Position numbers and translations under genes: made by a program. A stretch of DNA of 49,747 nt from an uncultured Bacteroidales bacterium (GTDB lineage: Bacteria; Bacteroidota; Bacteroidia; Bacteroidales; F082): contig CAJOEZ010000019.1 in assembly GCA_905233685.1 (NCBI GenBank), positions 1-49,747 of the forward strand. The letters run 5' to 3'. Positions 8,731 to 17,480 of the stretch are shown piece by piece; position 1 is the first letter of the stretch; every line of letters begins with the position of its first letter. A model generated the notes under the pieces. That model ran no database searches. It saw only the letters and a list, made by a program, of their open reading frames with translations, and was not told the origin of the DNA.

Positions 8731-11700
8731 ATGAGCAGGCAAAATGTTGATAGAGGCATTATCAGCGGAAGCATCCTCCACCAAAAAATCGTTTGGATTG
8801 TGGTGGCTGTTGTTGTTGCTTTCGGCATTTATGCCCTCGTCGACATGAAGAAGGACGAGTTCCCCGCCTTCAGTTATCCGCAGGGCATCGTGGCGGGCGT
8901 TTATCCAGGAGCCAATTCGGAAGAAGTGGAAGCCCAGCTCACCAAGCCACTTGAGGAACTTTTGTTTGCCCTGCCCGAAGTAGACCGGAAAAACACCTGG
9001 TCCATCACCAAGGAAGGCATCTGCTACATCTATGTGATGCTCGACATGTCGCTGTCCGACAACGCCAAAGTATGGACGAAAATCCGCCAGAAAATCGATG
9101 AAGCCAAGACAACGAGTTTTCCGGCGGGCGTGTTGGCCATCGCTGTCATCGATGACTTCGGCAATACTTCCTCGTTGCTTATCGCCATGGAATCGGCCGA
9201 CAAGACCTACCGCGAAATGCACGAATACACCAACGACCTCACCCATCGCCTGCGCGAAATCCCCGAAATGGGCAACGTCCGCGTGATGGGCGAACAAAAC
9301 GAGGAAATCGCTGTCACCGTGGACAAAGAGAAGCTGTCGTTCTACGGCATCAGCCCCAACACTTTGATGCTGCACTATACCTCGCAGGGTTTGTTGACCC
9401 TCAGCGGAACCATGGAGACCGACGATTTCGACCTGCCGTTGCATATCGAAAACCCAGTGGTTTCGGAGCAGGAACTTGAGGATCAGATTATCTACTCTGA
9501 TGTATCGGGCAATACCGTGCGTCTGCGCGATGTGGCCACCGTGGAACGCCGTATGGCTCCACCCTCCAAAGTGGTGAATTTCAACGGCGACAACGCATTG
9601 ATTATCAGCGTTGAAATGCGCAAAGGCTACAATATTGTGGCTTTCGGCAGGAAGGTGGAAAAAGTGCTTTCAGAATTCAGAACCACTTTGCCCGACAGCG
9701 TGAAAATGTATCGCATCACTGACCAGCCCAAGGTGGTGCAAAAATCGGTAAGTTCCTTCCTCCGCGACCTGCTCATCTCCATGATTGTGGTCATTGCCGT
9801 CATGCTGCTGCTCTTCCCCTTCCGCACGGCACTCATCGCCAGTTCGGGTTTGCCCGTCTGCACTGCCGTCAGCATCGGGTTGATGTATCTCTTTGGAATT
9901 GAGCTGAATACCGTTACCCTAGCCGCACTCATCGTCGTGCTTGGCATGATCGTCGACGACTCCATTATTAATATCGACGGTTATATCGACAAGCTGAGCC
10001 AAGGCTACAAACCTTTCGATGCCGCCGTGAGCAGCGCTAAGGAGCTATTCATGCCCATGCTCATCGCCACGGGTGCCATCGCCACCATGTTTTTCCCCAT
10101 GACACGCATCATCACGGGGCCTTTGGGCGACTTCGTGCAGCTCTTCCCTTGGACTGTCTGCTTCTCTCTGATGGCTTCGTTGGCATACGCTATGCTCGTC
10201 ATTCCTTCGTTGGAAATCATGTTCATCAGGCCGGAGACCGACAGACCCAAACGCAACGGTTTCTTGAAAGCCCAGATGCGGTTTTTTGCCTTCTTGCAAG
10301 GCCTTTACGACAAGATGCAAAACCATTGCTTCAAGCACCCGCTTTTCACCATTGGGATGGGCTTGGGTTCCATCGTACTCGGTGTGCTGATGTTCTTGGC
10401 CTTGAATGTGCAGATGATGCCTAATGCCGAGCGCGACTGCTTTGCCGTCGAAATCCGTCTGCCTGAAGGCAGTAGCCTCGAAGCCACCACGCGCATCAGC
10501 GACTCGCTGCAAAACATGATACTCAACGACAAACGTATCACCTCCGTGACCGCCTTCATCGGCGAGACCGCGCCGCGCTTCCACGTGACCTACGCGCCCA
10601 GCATCCCTTCCAAAAATCTTTCTCAACTCATCATCAACACCACCTCTAAACAAGCTACCGAAGCCCTGTTGAAAGAAATGGACGAGAAGTATGCTTATTA
10701 CTTCAAAGAAGCTCATGTACGTTTACGCCAGATTGATTATCAAGCCGTTACAACACCCGTTGAGATTATTGTCTATGGTGACGACTACACAAAAACCGCT
10801 CCTGTGGCGCAGCAAATCAAGGATTATATGCGCACTTTGGACAAGGAGCTGCGCTGGGTTCACAGCGATCATGATGAGTTTCTGCCTTCGGTGAAGGTGA
10901 CCATGAAACCCGAGGAATGTGCCCGTTTGGGTATCACCAAGGGCTTTCTTTCTCTTGACTTGGCCACAAGTCTTAACGGACAGCCTTTGACCACGATTTG
11001 GGAGGGCGACCGAAGCGTTCCCGTCAGGCTGTATTCCAAGGTGAATTACGACCCGAACGATTATGAATCGATTCAAAACCAGATGATTCCAACCTCTGTG
11101 CCTGGCACCAATGTACCGCTGCGCCAAGTAGCCGACATCAGTCCCGACTGGCATCCCGCCAAGTTGGTACACTATAATGGCAAAAACGCCATCACCGTGG
11201 CCGCCGACATGAAGTTTTGGAAGTCGCAGACCGCGAGCATAAAGAAAGTGCAACACTACATTGACACGGAAGTGCGGCCCAACATGCCCGAAGGCGTGAA
11301 CATCGAGTATGGCGGGCTGACATCACTGAACACGATAGTCATTCCACAGATTCTGAAGAGTTTGGTGGCTGCTATTTTGGTATTGCTTGCCTTCCTTGTG
11401 GCCTATTTCAAGAAAATGAGCCTTGCCGTGCTCACCTTGGGTTCTAGCGCGTTGTGCATGTTTGGCGCCTTCTTCGGCGAGTGGCTGTTCGGCTTGGATT
11501 TCGGCATGACCTCTGTCTTGGGTATTGTCAGCCTCATCGGCATCATTGTGCGCAATGGCATCGTGATGTACGAATACGCCGAGACCCTCCGCGTCGACGA
11601 AGGCTTGCCTGCCAAAGAAGCTGCCATGAAGGCTGGCAGCCGCCGCATGAGACCCATTTTCCTCACCTCGGCCACCACCGCCCTCGGCGTTTTGCCCATG

Positions 11701-11829
11701 ATCATCACCCGCAACCCGCTTTGGATGCCAATGGGCGTGGTCATCTGCTTCGGCGTGGTGCTTTCGATGGTCATTATCCTCGCTGTGATGCCGGTAATGT
11801 ATTGGTTGATATTTAGCAGAAGTAAATAA
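8731..11829 (+). CDS. RND efflux pump, HAE-1/AcrB-like inner-membrane transporter
   Basis: At 1032 residues it has the usual RND length, with an N-terminal helix (IVWIVVAVVVAFGIYAL), a large periplasmic loop, helices 2-6, a second loop and helices 8-12. Helix 4 carries the proton-relay pair Asp409-Asp410 (LGMIVDDSIINIDGY). In helix 10, where AcrB has Lys940, this protein has Arg941 (SLIGIIVRNGIVMYEYAE). The first periplasmic loop starts FPAFSYPQGIVAGVYPGANS, as in the family. It is expected to use the proton gradient to expel drugs, bile acids or other amphiphiles through the adjacent adaptor and TolC. The substrate cannot be told from sequence. Confidence 0.94.
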   Translation: MSRQNVDRGIISGSILHQKIVWIVVAVVVAFGIYALVDMKKDEFPAFSYPQGIVAGVYPGANSEEVEAQLTKPLEELLFALPEVDRKNTWSITKEGICYIYVMLDMSLSDNAKVWTKIRQKIDEAKTTSFPAGVLAIAVIDDFGNTSSLLIAMESADKTYREMHEYTNDLTHRLREIPEMGNVRVMGEQNEEIAVTVDKEKLSFYGISPNTLMLHYTSQGLLTLSGTMETDDFDLPLHIENPVVSEQELEDQIIYSDVSGNTVRLRDVATVERRMAPPSKVVNFNGDNALIISVEMRKGYNIVAFGRKVEKVLSEFRTTLPDSVKMYRITDQPKVVQKSVSSFLRDLLISMIVVIAVMLLLFPFRTALIASSGLPVCTAVSIGLMYLFGIELNTVTLAALIVVLGMIVDDSIINIDGYIDKLSQGYKPFDAAVSSAKELFMPMLIATGAIATMFFPMTRIITGPLGDFVQLFPWTVCFSLMASLAYAMLVIPSLEIMFIRPETDRPKRNGFLKAQMRFFAFLQGLYDKMQNHCFKHPLFTIGMGLGSIVLGVLMFLALNVQMMPNAERDCFAVEIRLPEGSSLEATTRISDSLQNMILNDKRITSVTAFIGETAPRFHVTYAPSIPSKNLSQLIINTTSKQATEALLKEMDEKYAYYFKEAHVRLRQIDYQAVTTPVEIIVYGDDYTKTAPVAQQIKDYMRTLDKELRWVHSDHDEFLPSVKVTMKPEECARLGITKGFLSLDLATSLNGQPLTTIWEGDRSVPVRLYSKVNYDPNDYESIQNQMIPTSVPGTNVPLRQVADISPDWHPAKLVHYNGKNAITVAADMKFWKSQTASIKKVQHYIDTEVRPNMPEGVNIEYGGLTSLNTIVIPQILKSLVAAILVLLAFLVAYFKKMSLAVLTLGSSALCMFGAFFGEWLFGLDFGMTSVLGIVSLIGIIVRNGIVMYEYAETLRVDEGLPAKEAAMKAGSRRMRPIFLTSATTALGVLPMIITRNPLWMPMGVVICFGVVLSMVIILAVMPVMYWLIFSRSK

Positions 11830-11871
11830 TATGTGTGGGTTTTGAGAGTTTTGTGATAAATACACAGTGCC

Positions 11872-13212
11872 ATGAGAAAAATCATTATCATAATTTGTTC
11901 ACTATTGTTCATGTTCCCATTGTTTGCTCAGGAACCACTCAACCTTTCCGTGCAAGACTGCATTGACATGGCCTTGGAGAACAATGTCGAACTGAAAAAC
12001 AGCCAAATGGAAATTGACAAGGCGAGGGCAACGAAAAATGAAGCCCGGGCCGAATACTTCCCCACCGTGGCGGCGCAAGCCTTTGCCTTCGATGCCAATA
12101 AACCCATGATTTCTTTCGGTATCGAGGATGTTGACAACGCTCAACTGCGGCAAATCCTGTACGACCTTTACGCCCAATTTGGACAACAACTCGGTTTGAA
12201 GAAGGAGTATTCCTACATACAAAATGGTGTGGTGCTCGATGCGACGGTCACCGAGCCAATTTATGTCGGCGGGCGCATCCGCAACGGGAACAAGTTGGCC
12301 CAATTGGGCATAGATGCCGCCGAAACCCAGGCAAAGGTGAAGGAAGACGAAGTACGGTTGCAAACAGAAACCCTCTATTGGCAAATCGTCTCCTTGCAGG
12401 AAAAAGTGGCCACTCTTGACCAACTCGACCGTCTTTTGGACACCTTGGACAAAGACCTTAGCGGTGCCATCGAGGCGGGTTTGGCCATGCCCACTGACCA
12501 ATACAAACTTCGCGTGAAGCAAAATGAAAGCCAGCTCAACCGCAAGAAACTCACCGACGGCATCACCTTGCTCAAGATGGTTTTGGCACAACATATCGGC
12601 GCGGAAGACTGGCAGACCATGGCACTGACCGACACCTTGGGCTTGGAAACCGAGCCTACCGCCTATTACCAGGTGGCCGCCGATGCCGTATCTGCACGCA
12701 ATGAAAGCCACCTTTTGAACCTCTCCCTGAAAGCTGAAGACCTGAAAAAGAAAATGACCCTCGGCGAAGCCTTGCCCTCGCTGTTGGTGGGCGGTAGTGC
12801 AAGTTACCACACCGTTTATGAGCATCCAAAAAGCAACGCCATGGTCTTTGCCGTGCTGCAAGTGCCCATCACCGACTGGCACAAAACCTCAATCAAACTG
12901 AAGAAACACGACATAGATACCCAAATAGCAGAAAACAAGCGCTTCGACCTCACTGAGAAGATGGAATTGCAGACCAATCAGGCGTGGTTCAACCTTGAGC
13001 AGAGCTGGCTGCGCATCAGTATGGCGCAAACCGCGCTGAAAGACGCCGAGGCCAACCTGAAAGTCACGGAGGACTATTACGAGGCTGGATTGGTGGCACT
13101 CTCCGACGTTCTCGAAGCCCAGACCCTGCTCAAGCAGAGCTGCGATGAACTCACTGACAGCCGCGTAGAGTATCGGATTAATTTAATGACCTATAGACAA
13201 CTGACAAAATAG
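11872..13212 (+). CDS. TolC family outer-membrane efflux channel
   Basis: A 446-residue protein with signal peptide (ending PLFAQ, about residues 1-20) and two homologous OEP domains made of long helices and strands: LSVQDCIDMALENNVELKNS opens the first, and LNLSLKAEDLKKKMTLGEAL with LPSLLVGGSASYHTVYEHPK marks the second. The C-terminal helix pair (YYEAGLVALSDVLEAQTLLK) is typical of TolC proteins. It completes the tripartite pump coded by the two genes before it, 42 bases downstream of the transporter. Confidence 0.93.
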   Translation: MRKIIIIICSLLFMFPLFAQEPLNLSVQDCIDMALENNVELKNSQMEIDKARATKNEARAEYFPTVAAQAFAFDANKPMISFGIEDVDNAQLRQILYDLYAQFGQQLGLKKEYSYIQNGVVLDATVTEPIYVGGRIRNGNKLAQLGIDAAETQAKVKEDEVRLQTETLYWQIVSLQEKVATLDQLDRLLDTLDKDLSGAIEAGLAMPTDQYKLRVKQNESQLNRKKLTDGITLLKMVLAQHIGAEDWQTMALTDTLGLETEPTAYYQVAADAVSARNESHLLNLSLKAEDLKKKMTLGEALPSLLVGGSASYHTVYEHPKSNAMVFAVLQVPITDWHKTSIKLKKHDIDTQIAENKRFDLTEKMELQTNQAWFNLEQSWLRISMAQTALKDAEANLKVTEDYYEAGLVALSDVLEAQTLLKQSCDELTDSRVEYRINLMTYRQLTK

Positions 13213-13223
13213 CCCAAACCACT

Positions 13224-13661
13224 ATGAAAAAGCTTTTTTTTCTATTTCTTTTTCTCGCCACGGCGGCTTTCGCCCAGGCGCAAGTCAGCAAAATGCTCGG
13301 CGAGTGGAACACCTTCGACGACAAGACAGGCGACATGCGCTGCTCCGTCAGAATCTATGAGGAAAATGGCACTTATCAGGCTGTAGTCGTCTTGATTTAC
13401 GAGAAAGACGCCAATGGCAAGTACCATGTGATGAAAGAGCCTTATCCGAAAGAATATGAGGGCGCTGTCGGCACCAAGCTTTTCAGGGAGATGCACGTCC
13501 ATAAGGACCATCTGAAAGGCAAAGTCTACGACCCCGAGTGCCAAAAAACCTACTTCGGGAAGGTGACTTACAATGCCAAGACCGACGAGCTCATCCTTCG
13601 TGGCTCGTTGGACAAGGCCGGGGTATTGGGCCGCTCACAAACCTGGCAACGGAAGAAATAA
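13224..13661 (+). CDS. DUF2147 secreted protein
   Basis: A 145-residue protein with signal peptide (ending FAQAQ). The mature part LGEWNTFDDKTGDMRCSVRI followed by a strand-rich domain with PYPKEYEGAVGTKLFREM, YDPECQKTYFGKVTYN and LILRGSLDKAGVLGRSQTW matches the DUF2147 family pattern (W/N...D..G.....I..Y, DP..GK.Y, L..RG.....LGRSQTW). It is a small lipocalin-like periplasmic or surface protein of unknown ligand. It lies 11 bases after tolC and is probably the last gene of the efflux operon. Confidence 0.85.
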   Translation: MKKLFFLFLFLATAAFAQAQVSKMLGEWNTFDDKTGDMRCSVRIYEENGTYQAVVVLIYEKDANGKYHVMKEPYPKEYEGAVGTKLFREMHVHKDHLKGKVYDPECQKTYFGKVTYNAKTDELILRGSLDKAGVLGRSQTWQRKK

Positions 13662-13694
13662 CCGCCGTTTCGCCATTTGTTTGGGGATTTTCCG

Positions 13695-13702
13695 TACTTT
13701 TG
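13695..13702 (+). promoter_or_regulatory. -7 promoter box TACTTTTG directly before the Cys/His-rich gene
   Basis: TACTTTTG is a full TAnnTTTG match and ends only 4 bases before the ATG at 13707. The expected transcription start would fall at or within a few bases of the start codon, so the mRNA may be leaderless. Confidence 0.6.
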
Positions 13703-13706
13703 CGGC

Positions 13707-14174
13707 ATGAAAAAACGCCTGTTGCAAATCGGCTCCTTTTTGATGGCCCTCGCGGTGCTGTTCGTTTCGGTCGGGTGGGATGTGAAGTTCCACTATTGTA
13801 CTGAAGACCATCACCTTACGGGCAGTTTCGTTAATGCAGCCTCGGAATGCGTGCATTGTATGGGGCATCATCATGGGCACGAGGAAGCGGAAGAAAACTT
13901 GCCTCACGATGTTGTCCAGTTCAGCGCCAAGTGCTGCTGCGAGGACTTCGACAGCAAGATCCAGTTCACCGACAACTACGTTTTTTCGCCCGACAAACAC
14001 CTGATTGTCAGCCTGCAATCCTTCCTTTTGCCCCACCTCGACTTGACTGAATTGTGCGCCCAAACCAGCGTGGTTTTCAGCAACCATTCCCCGAGGAAAA
14101 CGCTCAAGTTCCTTTCCGGGCGGGAGCGGATTGTGTTCTTTTCTTCGCTGAAGCTTAATCCTTTGGTTTTCTGA
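13707..14174 (+). CDS. Small Cys/His-rich secreted protein, HYC_CC_PP-like, probably metal-related
   Basis: A 155-residue protein with an N-terminal hydrophobic signal or anchor (about 5-22) followed by FHYCTEDHHLTG (His29-Tyr30-Cys31), a Cys/His cluster ECVHCMGHHHGHEEAEE and a triple Cys in SAKCCCEDFDS. This layout resembles the Bacteroidota family known as HYC_CC_PP, which I recall from automated annotations; that match needs a profile search. The histidine and cysteine clusters suggest binding of copper, zinc or a similar ion. It stands directly upstream of a TonB-dependent receptor, in the same orientation, which suggests they work together. I start at the MKKRLLQ methionine because the promoter box overlaps any earlier start. 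Confidence 0.75.
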   Translation: MKKRLLQIGSFLMALAVLFVSVGWDVKFHYCTEDHHLTGSFVNAASECVHCMGHHHGHEEAEENLPHDVVQFSAKCCCEDFDSKIQFTDNYVFSPDKHLIVSLQSFLLPHLDLTELCAQTSVVFSNHSPRKTLKFLSGRERIVFFSSLKLNPLVF

Positions 14175-14203
14175 GACATTTAACTCAATTTGTGCATTAT
14201 TTC

Positions 14204-14253
14204 GGCTGCCACAATGTGACAGCCCTACCATTGCGGACACACGCAGTGTGTCC
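14204..14253. repeat. Two adjacent hairpins, first ending in CCTAC
   Basis: The first hairpin spans 14204-14224: GGCTGCCAC, loop AAT, GTGACAGCC (one mismatched pair), followed by CCTAC-type bases. The second spans 14235-14253: GGACACAC, loop GCA, GTGTGTCC, a perfect 8-bp stem followed by TAC. The first resembles the hairpins at 39137-39202 and 45006-45034, so it probably belongs to a family of intergenic palindromes. No T-run follows, so it is a weak terminator at best. Confidence 0.6.
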
Positions 14254-14295
14254 TACAAACGAATCTTGAATCTTTAAATTTTAAATTTGAATCTT

Positions 14296-16518
14296 ATGAA
14301 AACCAACAAAATAACCCTAATCATCTTTTTATTATTGGCCTTCACCACGGGCACGTTTGCCCAGGGCTTCATCGAAGGCACCGTTTACGAGGAAAACAAC
14401 GGCGTACGAACCCCGTTGCCGGGCGTGAACGTGTATTGGAAAATCGTCAACGAAGGCACCGTGACCGATGCCAACGGACACTACAAAATCCCGCTGCACG
14501 AGCGCATCGGCTGCCTTGTGTTCAGCTGCATCAGCTACGAGAACGACACCGTTCACCACATGGTGGAACCAGCCCATTATGACCACGTTTTCAACACCGC
14601 TCACATGCTGAATGAGGTGGAAATCAAAGCACGCGAGAAGGCGTCCTACATCAACACCATCAAGCCGATAGCCGTGCAGGAAATCACCTCAGAGGGTTTG
14701 CGCCGCGCGGCATGTTGCAGCCTCGCCGAGAGCTTCGAGACCAACGCCTCGGTGGACGTATCTTACAGCGACGCTGTCACGGGAGCGAAACAAATCGAAC
14801 TTTTAGGCTTGAGCGGCCTCTACACCCAAATGATGGCCGAAAACATGCCCAATTTCCGTGGTCTGGCCTCGGCTTTTGGCTTAAATTACGTCCCTGGCAC
14901 TTGGATGAACGGTATCCAGATTTCTAAGGGAACCTCCTCTGTCAGAAATGGTTACGAATCCATCAGCGGACAGATTAATGTCGATTACAAGCGCCCCGAA
15001 GCAGGAGAGAGCGAGAAGCTGTTTCTCAACCTTTACGGCAACACGATGACCATGACAGAACTCAACTTCAACACGCGCTGGAACGTAGGCAAGCACGGCA
15101 GCATGATGGTGCTCGGTCATGCCAACCACAATTTCATGTCGATGGACGACAACGGTGACGGCTTCATGGACGACCCGATGGTGACGCAAGGCAACTTGTT
15201 TATGCGCTACAACTACGCCAAGGACTGGTTTGAAGGCATGTGGGGCGCAAAAGCACTGAGTGAGCGGCGCTTCGGCGGCATGATGCACCACAACACTGCC
15301 GGCGATTCCGATAATATGCACTTCCTCATCAACACGACGCGTTATGAGGCTTTCTCCAAGACAGGTTTCATTTTTGACCGCGACGACACCAGCCTCGGTC
15401 TGCAACAGCAATTTGTTTACCATGATTTGAAATCTGTCTATTTTGGCAGGACCGACTACGAAGCCAACCAGCTTTCCTATTACGCCAACCTCCTTTTTGA
15501 TTCCTATCTGGTGAACGTGCACCATAAATACTCCGTTGGCGCAAGTTATTCCTACGACAAATACAATGAAAGCCTGAATGACAGCACTTTCCGTCGCATT
15601 GAGCATGTGCCTGGAGTGTTTGCCGAGTATGTCTTCAACGACGACCACCATTGGAGCGTGATTGCAGGCTTCCGTGCCGACTACAACTCCTATTACAAAA
15701 AAATGCTCTACACGCCGCGCTTGCATGTGCGCTTCAAGACCCATGATGAGTTTGCGATAAGGGCATCGGCGGGCAAGGGTTACCGCTCACCCAACGTGTT
15801 GGCCGAAAATTCCACGATGTTTGCCTCGGCACGACAAATCGTTTTTGTGGACACGCCCAAGATGGAAGAGGCATGGAACTACGGCATCAACCTGACCAAA
15901 GGCATTGATATCGGCTGGCGCGAACTGACCATTTCTGCCGACTTCTACCGCACCGATTTCGTCAACCAAATCGTTCTCGACCGCGATGCCGATGCGCATC
16001 AAGTCCGCATCTACAATCTCGACGGGAAATCCTACTCCAACAGTGCCCAAATCGAGGCCAACTGCGAGATTTTCAGGGACTTCGACCTGACCTTAGCCTT
16101 CCGCTACAACGACGTGAAAATGACCATCAACGACACCTTGATGGAGAAGCCTTTCGTGAACCGTTACAAGGGCTTGGTGACGATGTCCTACGCCCCCGGC
16201 ACCTGGCAGTTCGACTTCACCACACAGTTCAACGCCGACAGCCGCGTGCCCAACCTGAGCGGCAACAAAACCGCCGTGGAACACGGGCAGGACATCCGTC
16301 GCTCGCCGTTCTATGTCATCATGAACGCACAGATTACCAAAAAGTTAGGAAAGTGCTGGGAAATCTATGTCGGCGGCGAAAACTTGACCAACTACACCCA
16401 AAAATACCCCATCATCTCAGCAGAAAACCCCACCAGTGAGGATTTCGACGCCTCCATGGTTTGGGGACCGTTAAGCGGCATTCGGGCCTATTTGGGCGTG
16501 AGGTTCTCGGTAAAGTAA
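14296..16518 (+). CDS. TonB-dependent outer-membrane receptor with carboxypeptidase-like N-terminal domain
   Basis: A 740-residue receptor. After the signal peptide (ending GTFAQ) comes a CarboxypepD_reg-like domain (about 21-100, FIEGTVYEENNGVRTPLPGV and VTDANGHYKIPL). The plug domain follows (about 105-220, with the ISKGTSSVRNGYESISGQIN pattern), then a barrel ending in AYLGVRFSVK. There is no SusD-type gene beside it, so it is not a standard polysaccharide system. The histidine/cysteine-rich protein immediately upstream and the Met/His-rich loop FGGMMHHNTAGDSDNMH suggest a metal or metallophore substrate; this is an inference. The start is the ATG at 14296; an in-frame TTG three codons earlier is less likely. 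Confidence 0.9.
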   Translation: MKTNKITLIIFLLLAFTTGTFAQGFIEGTVYEENNGVRTPLPGVNVYWKIVNEGTVTDANGHYKIPLHERIGCLVFSCISYENDTVHHMVEPAHYDHVFNTAHMLNEVEIKAREKASYINTIKPIAVQEITSEGLRRAACCSLAESFETNASVDVSYSDAVTGAKQIELLGLSGLYTQMMAENMPNFRGLASAFGLNYVPGTWMNGIQISKGTSSVRNGYESISGQINVDYKRPEAGESEKLFLNLYGNTMTMTELNFNTRWNVGKHGSMMVLGHANHNFMSMDDNGDGFMDDPMVTQGNLFMRYNYAKDWFEGMWGAKALSERRFGGMMHHNTAGDSDNMHFLINTTRYEAFSKTGFIFDRDDTSLGLQQQFVYHDLKSVYFGRTDYEANQLSYYANLLFDSYLVNVHHKYSVGASYSYDKYNESLNDSTFRRIEHVPGVFAEYVFNDDHHWSVIAGFRADYNSYYKKMLYTPRLHVRFKTHDEFAIRASAGKGYRSPNVLAENSTMFASARQIVFVDTPKMEEAWNYGINLTKGIDIGWRELTISADFYRTDFVNQIVLDRDADAHQVRIYNLDGKSYSNSAQIEANCEIFRDFDLTLAFRYNDVKMTINDTLMEKPFVNRYKGLVTMSYAPGTWQFDFTTQFNADSRVPNLSGNKTAVEHGQDIRRSPFYVIMNAQITKKLGKCWEIYVGGENLTNYTQKYPIISAENPTSEDFDASMVWGPLSGIRAYLGVRFSVK

Positions 16519-16527
16519 AAAAATGTG

Positions 16528-16535
16528 TAATTTTG
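16528..16535 (+). promoter_or_regulatory. -7 promoter box TAATTTTG for the Sel1-repeat lipoprotein
   Basis: TAATTTTG matches TAnnTTTG and is 20 bases before the ATG at 16556. It also rules out an earlier in-frame start at 16523, which would precede the transcription start. Confidence 0.6.
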
Positions 16536-16555
16536 CAGTCCAAAACCTCATCAAG

Positions 16556-17467
16556 ATGAAAAAGCTCCTTTTCCTTTGCACCATGGCCCTGCTGATGGTG
16601 GCCTGCGGACAGAAAGACAATAAGAATCAAGAAGATACCAAAAAAGAAGAAAAAGTCTTCAATCCTCCCATGGTACCCGTAGCACCCATGACGCAGGTGC
16701 CGCCCTCGTCTACTGGCGTTTCGCTTGGTTCCGACCTGTCATCGGCCAACTCCAATGGTACAGTGCTGAAAATCGAGGAAGGCAAGCCATTGGACCTCAG
16801 TCAGTTGATGGGCGAACGCAAAAGCTTAGGAGACCAAGCCGCCGAGCGCATCGACTCTATCCGCTATTTTGCCGAGCAAGGCAAGGCCGACTACCAATAT
16901 CTTTACGGAGCCTGTTTCGAAAATGGCTGGGGTGTTGATGAAGACGACGCGCAAGCTTTCGTGTGGTACAAGAAAGCCGCTGACCAAAACCAAAAGGCCT
17001 CTTACAACAGCCTTGGCAACTTCTATCGCATGGGAAAAGGCGTGAAGCCCGATGCCAACGAAGCCTTCAAATGGTTTAAGCTGGGTGCCGAAGCCGACGA
17101 CGCGCAAGCCATGCTCAACCTTGGCAACTGCTACTATTTCGGCATGGGCACGGAGAAAGACCTTGACGAAGCCGTGAAATGGTGGCAGCAATCGGCCAAC
17201 GGCGGCAACGCCTACGCCCAGGCCCAAATGGGCGATTGCTATCTATACGGCATGGGGGTGGAAAAAGACGTTGAGAAGGCCGTTGAATATCTTACCCAAG
17301 CCGCCGACCACAACGTCCCTGGGGCGCAGTACCGCCTCGGCGTAATGTATTACTCAGGTCAGGGTGTGAAGCAAGACCTTACCTATAGCAAGTTGTTGCT
17401 GACCAAAGCCCGCGACGGCGGCATGAGGGAGGCTCAGGACTTTCTCGACAAGAATTTTAAGGATTGA
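16556..17467 (+). CDS. Sel1-repeat (TPR-like) lipoprotein
   Basis: A 303-residue protein with lipobox MVAC (Cys17) and a polar linker rich in K/E then P/V. From about residue 100 it has five Sel1-like repeats of 36 residues with the pattern A...L.G..Y..G.GV..D...A..W..KAA, for example LYGACFENGWGVDEDDAQAF and LYGMGVEKDVEKAVEYLTQA. Sel1 repeats form alpha-solenoids that hold other proteins together, often in envelope stress or assembly. The partner is unknown. The gene ends 13 bases before the convergent CPBP gene. Confidence 0.88.
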   Translation: MKKLLFLCTMALLMVACGQKDNKNQEDTKKEEKVFNPPMVPVAPMTQVPPSSTGVSLGSDLSSANSNGTVLKIEEGKPLDLSQLMGERKSLGDQAAERIDSIRYFAEQGKADYQYLYGACFENGWGVDEDDAQAFVWYKKAADQNQKASYNSLGNFYRMGKGVKPDANEAFKWFKLGAEADDAQAMLNLGNCYYFGMGTEKDLDEAVKWWQQSANGGNAYAQAQMGDCYLYGMGVEKDVEKAVEYLTQAADHNVPGAQYRLGVMYYSGQGVKQDLTYSKLLLTKARDGGMREAQDFLDKNFKD

Positions 17468-17480
17468 ACTGCCTACCGTT

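Noticed and set aside
10045..15744. Several 200-330-codon minus-strand open frames opposite the RND pump, TolC and TonB receptor genes
   Set aside because: They lie wholly within strongly conserved genes on the other strand and have no promoter box or recognisable domain.
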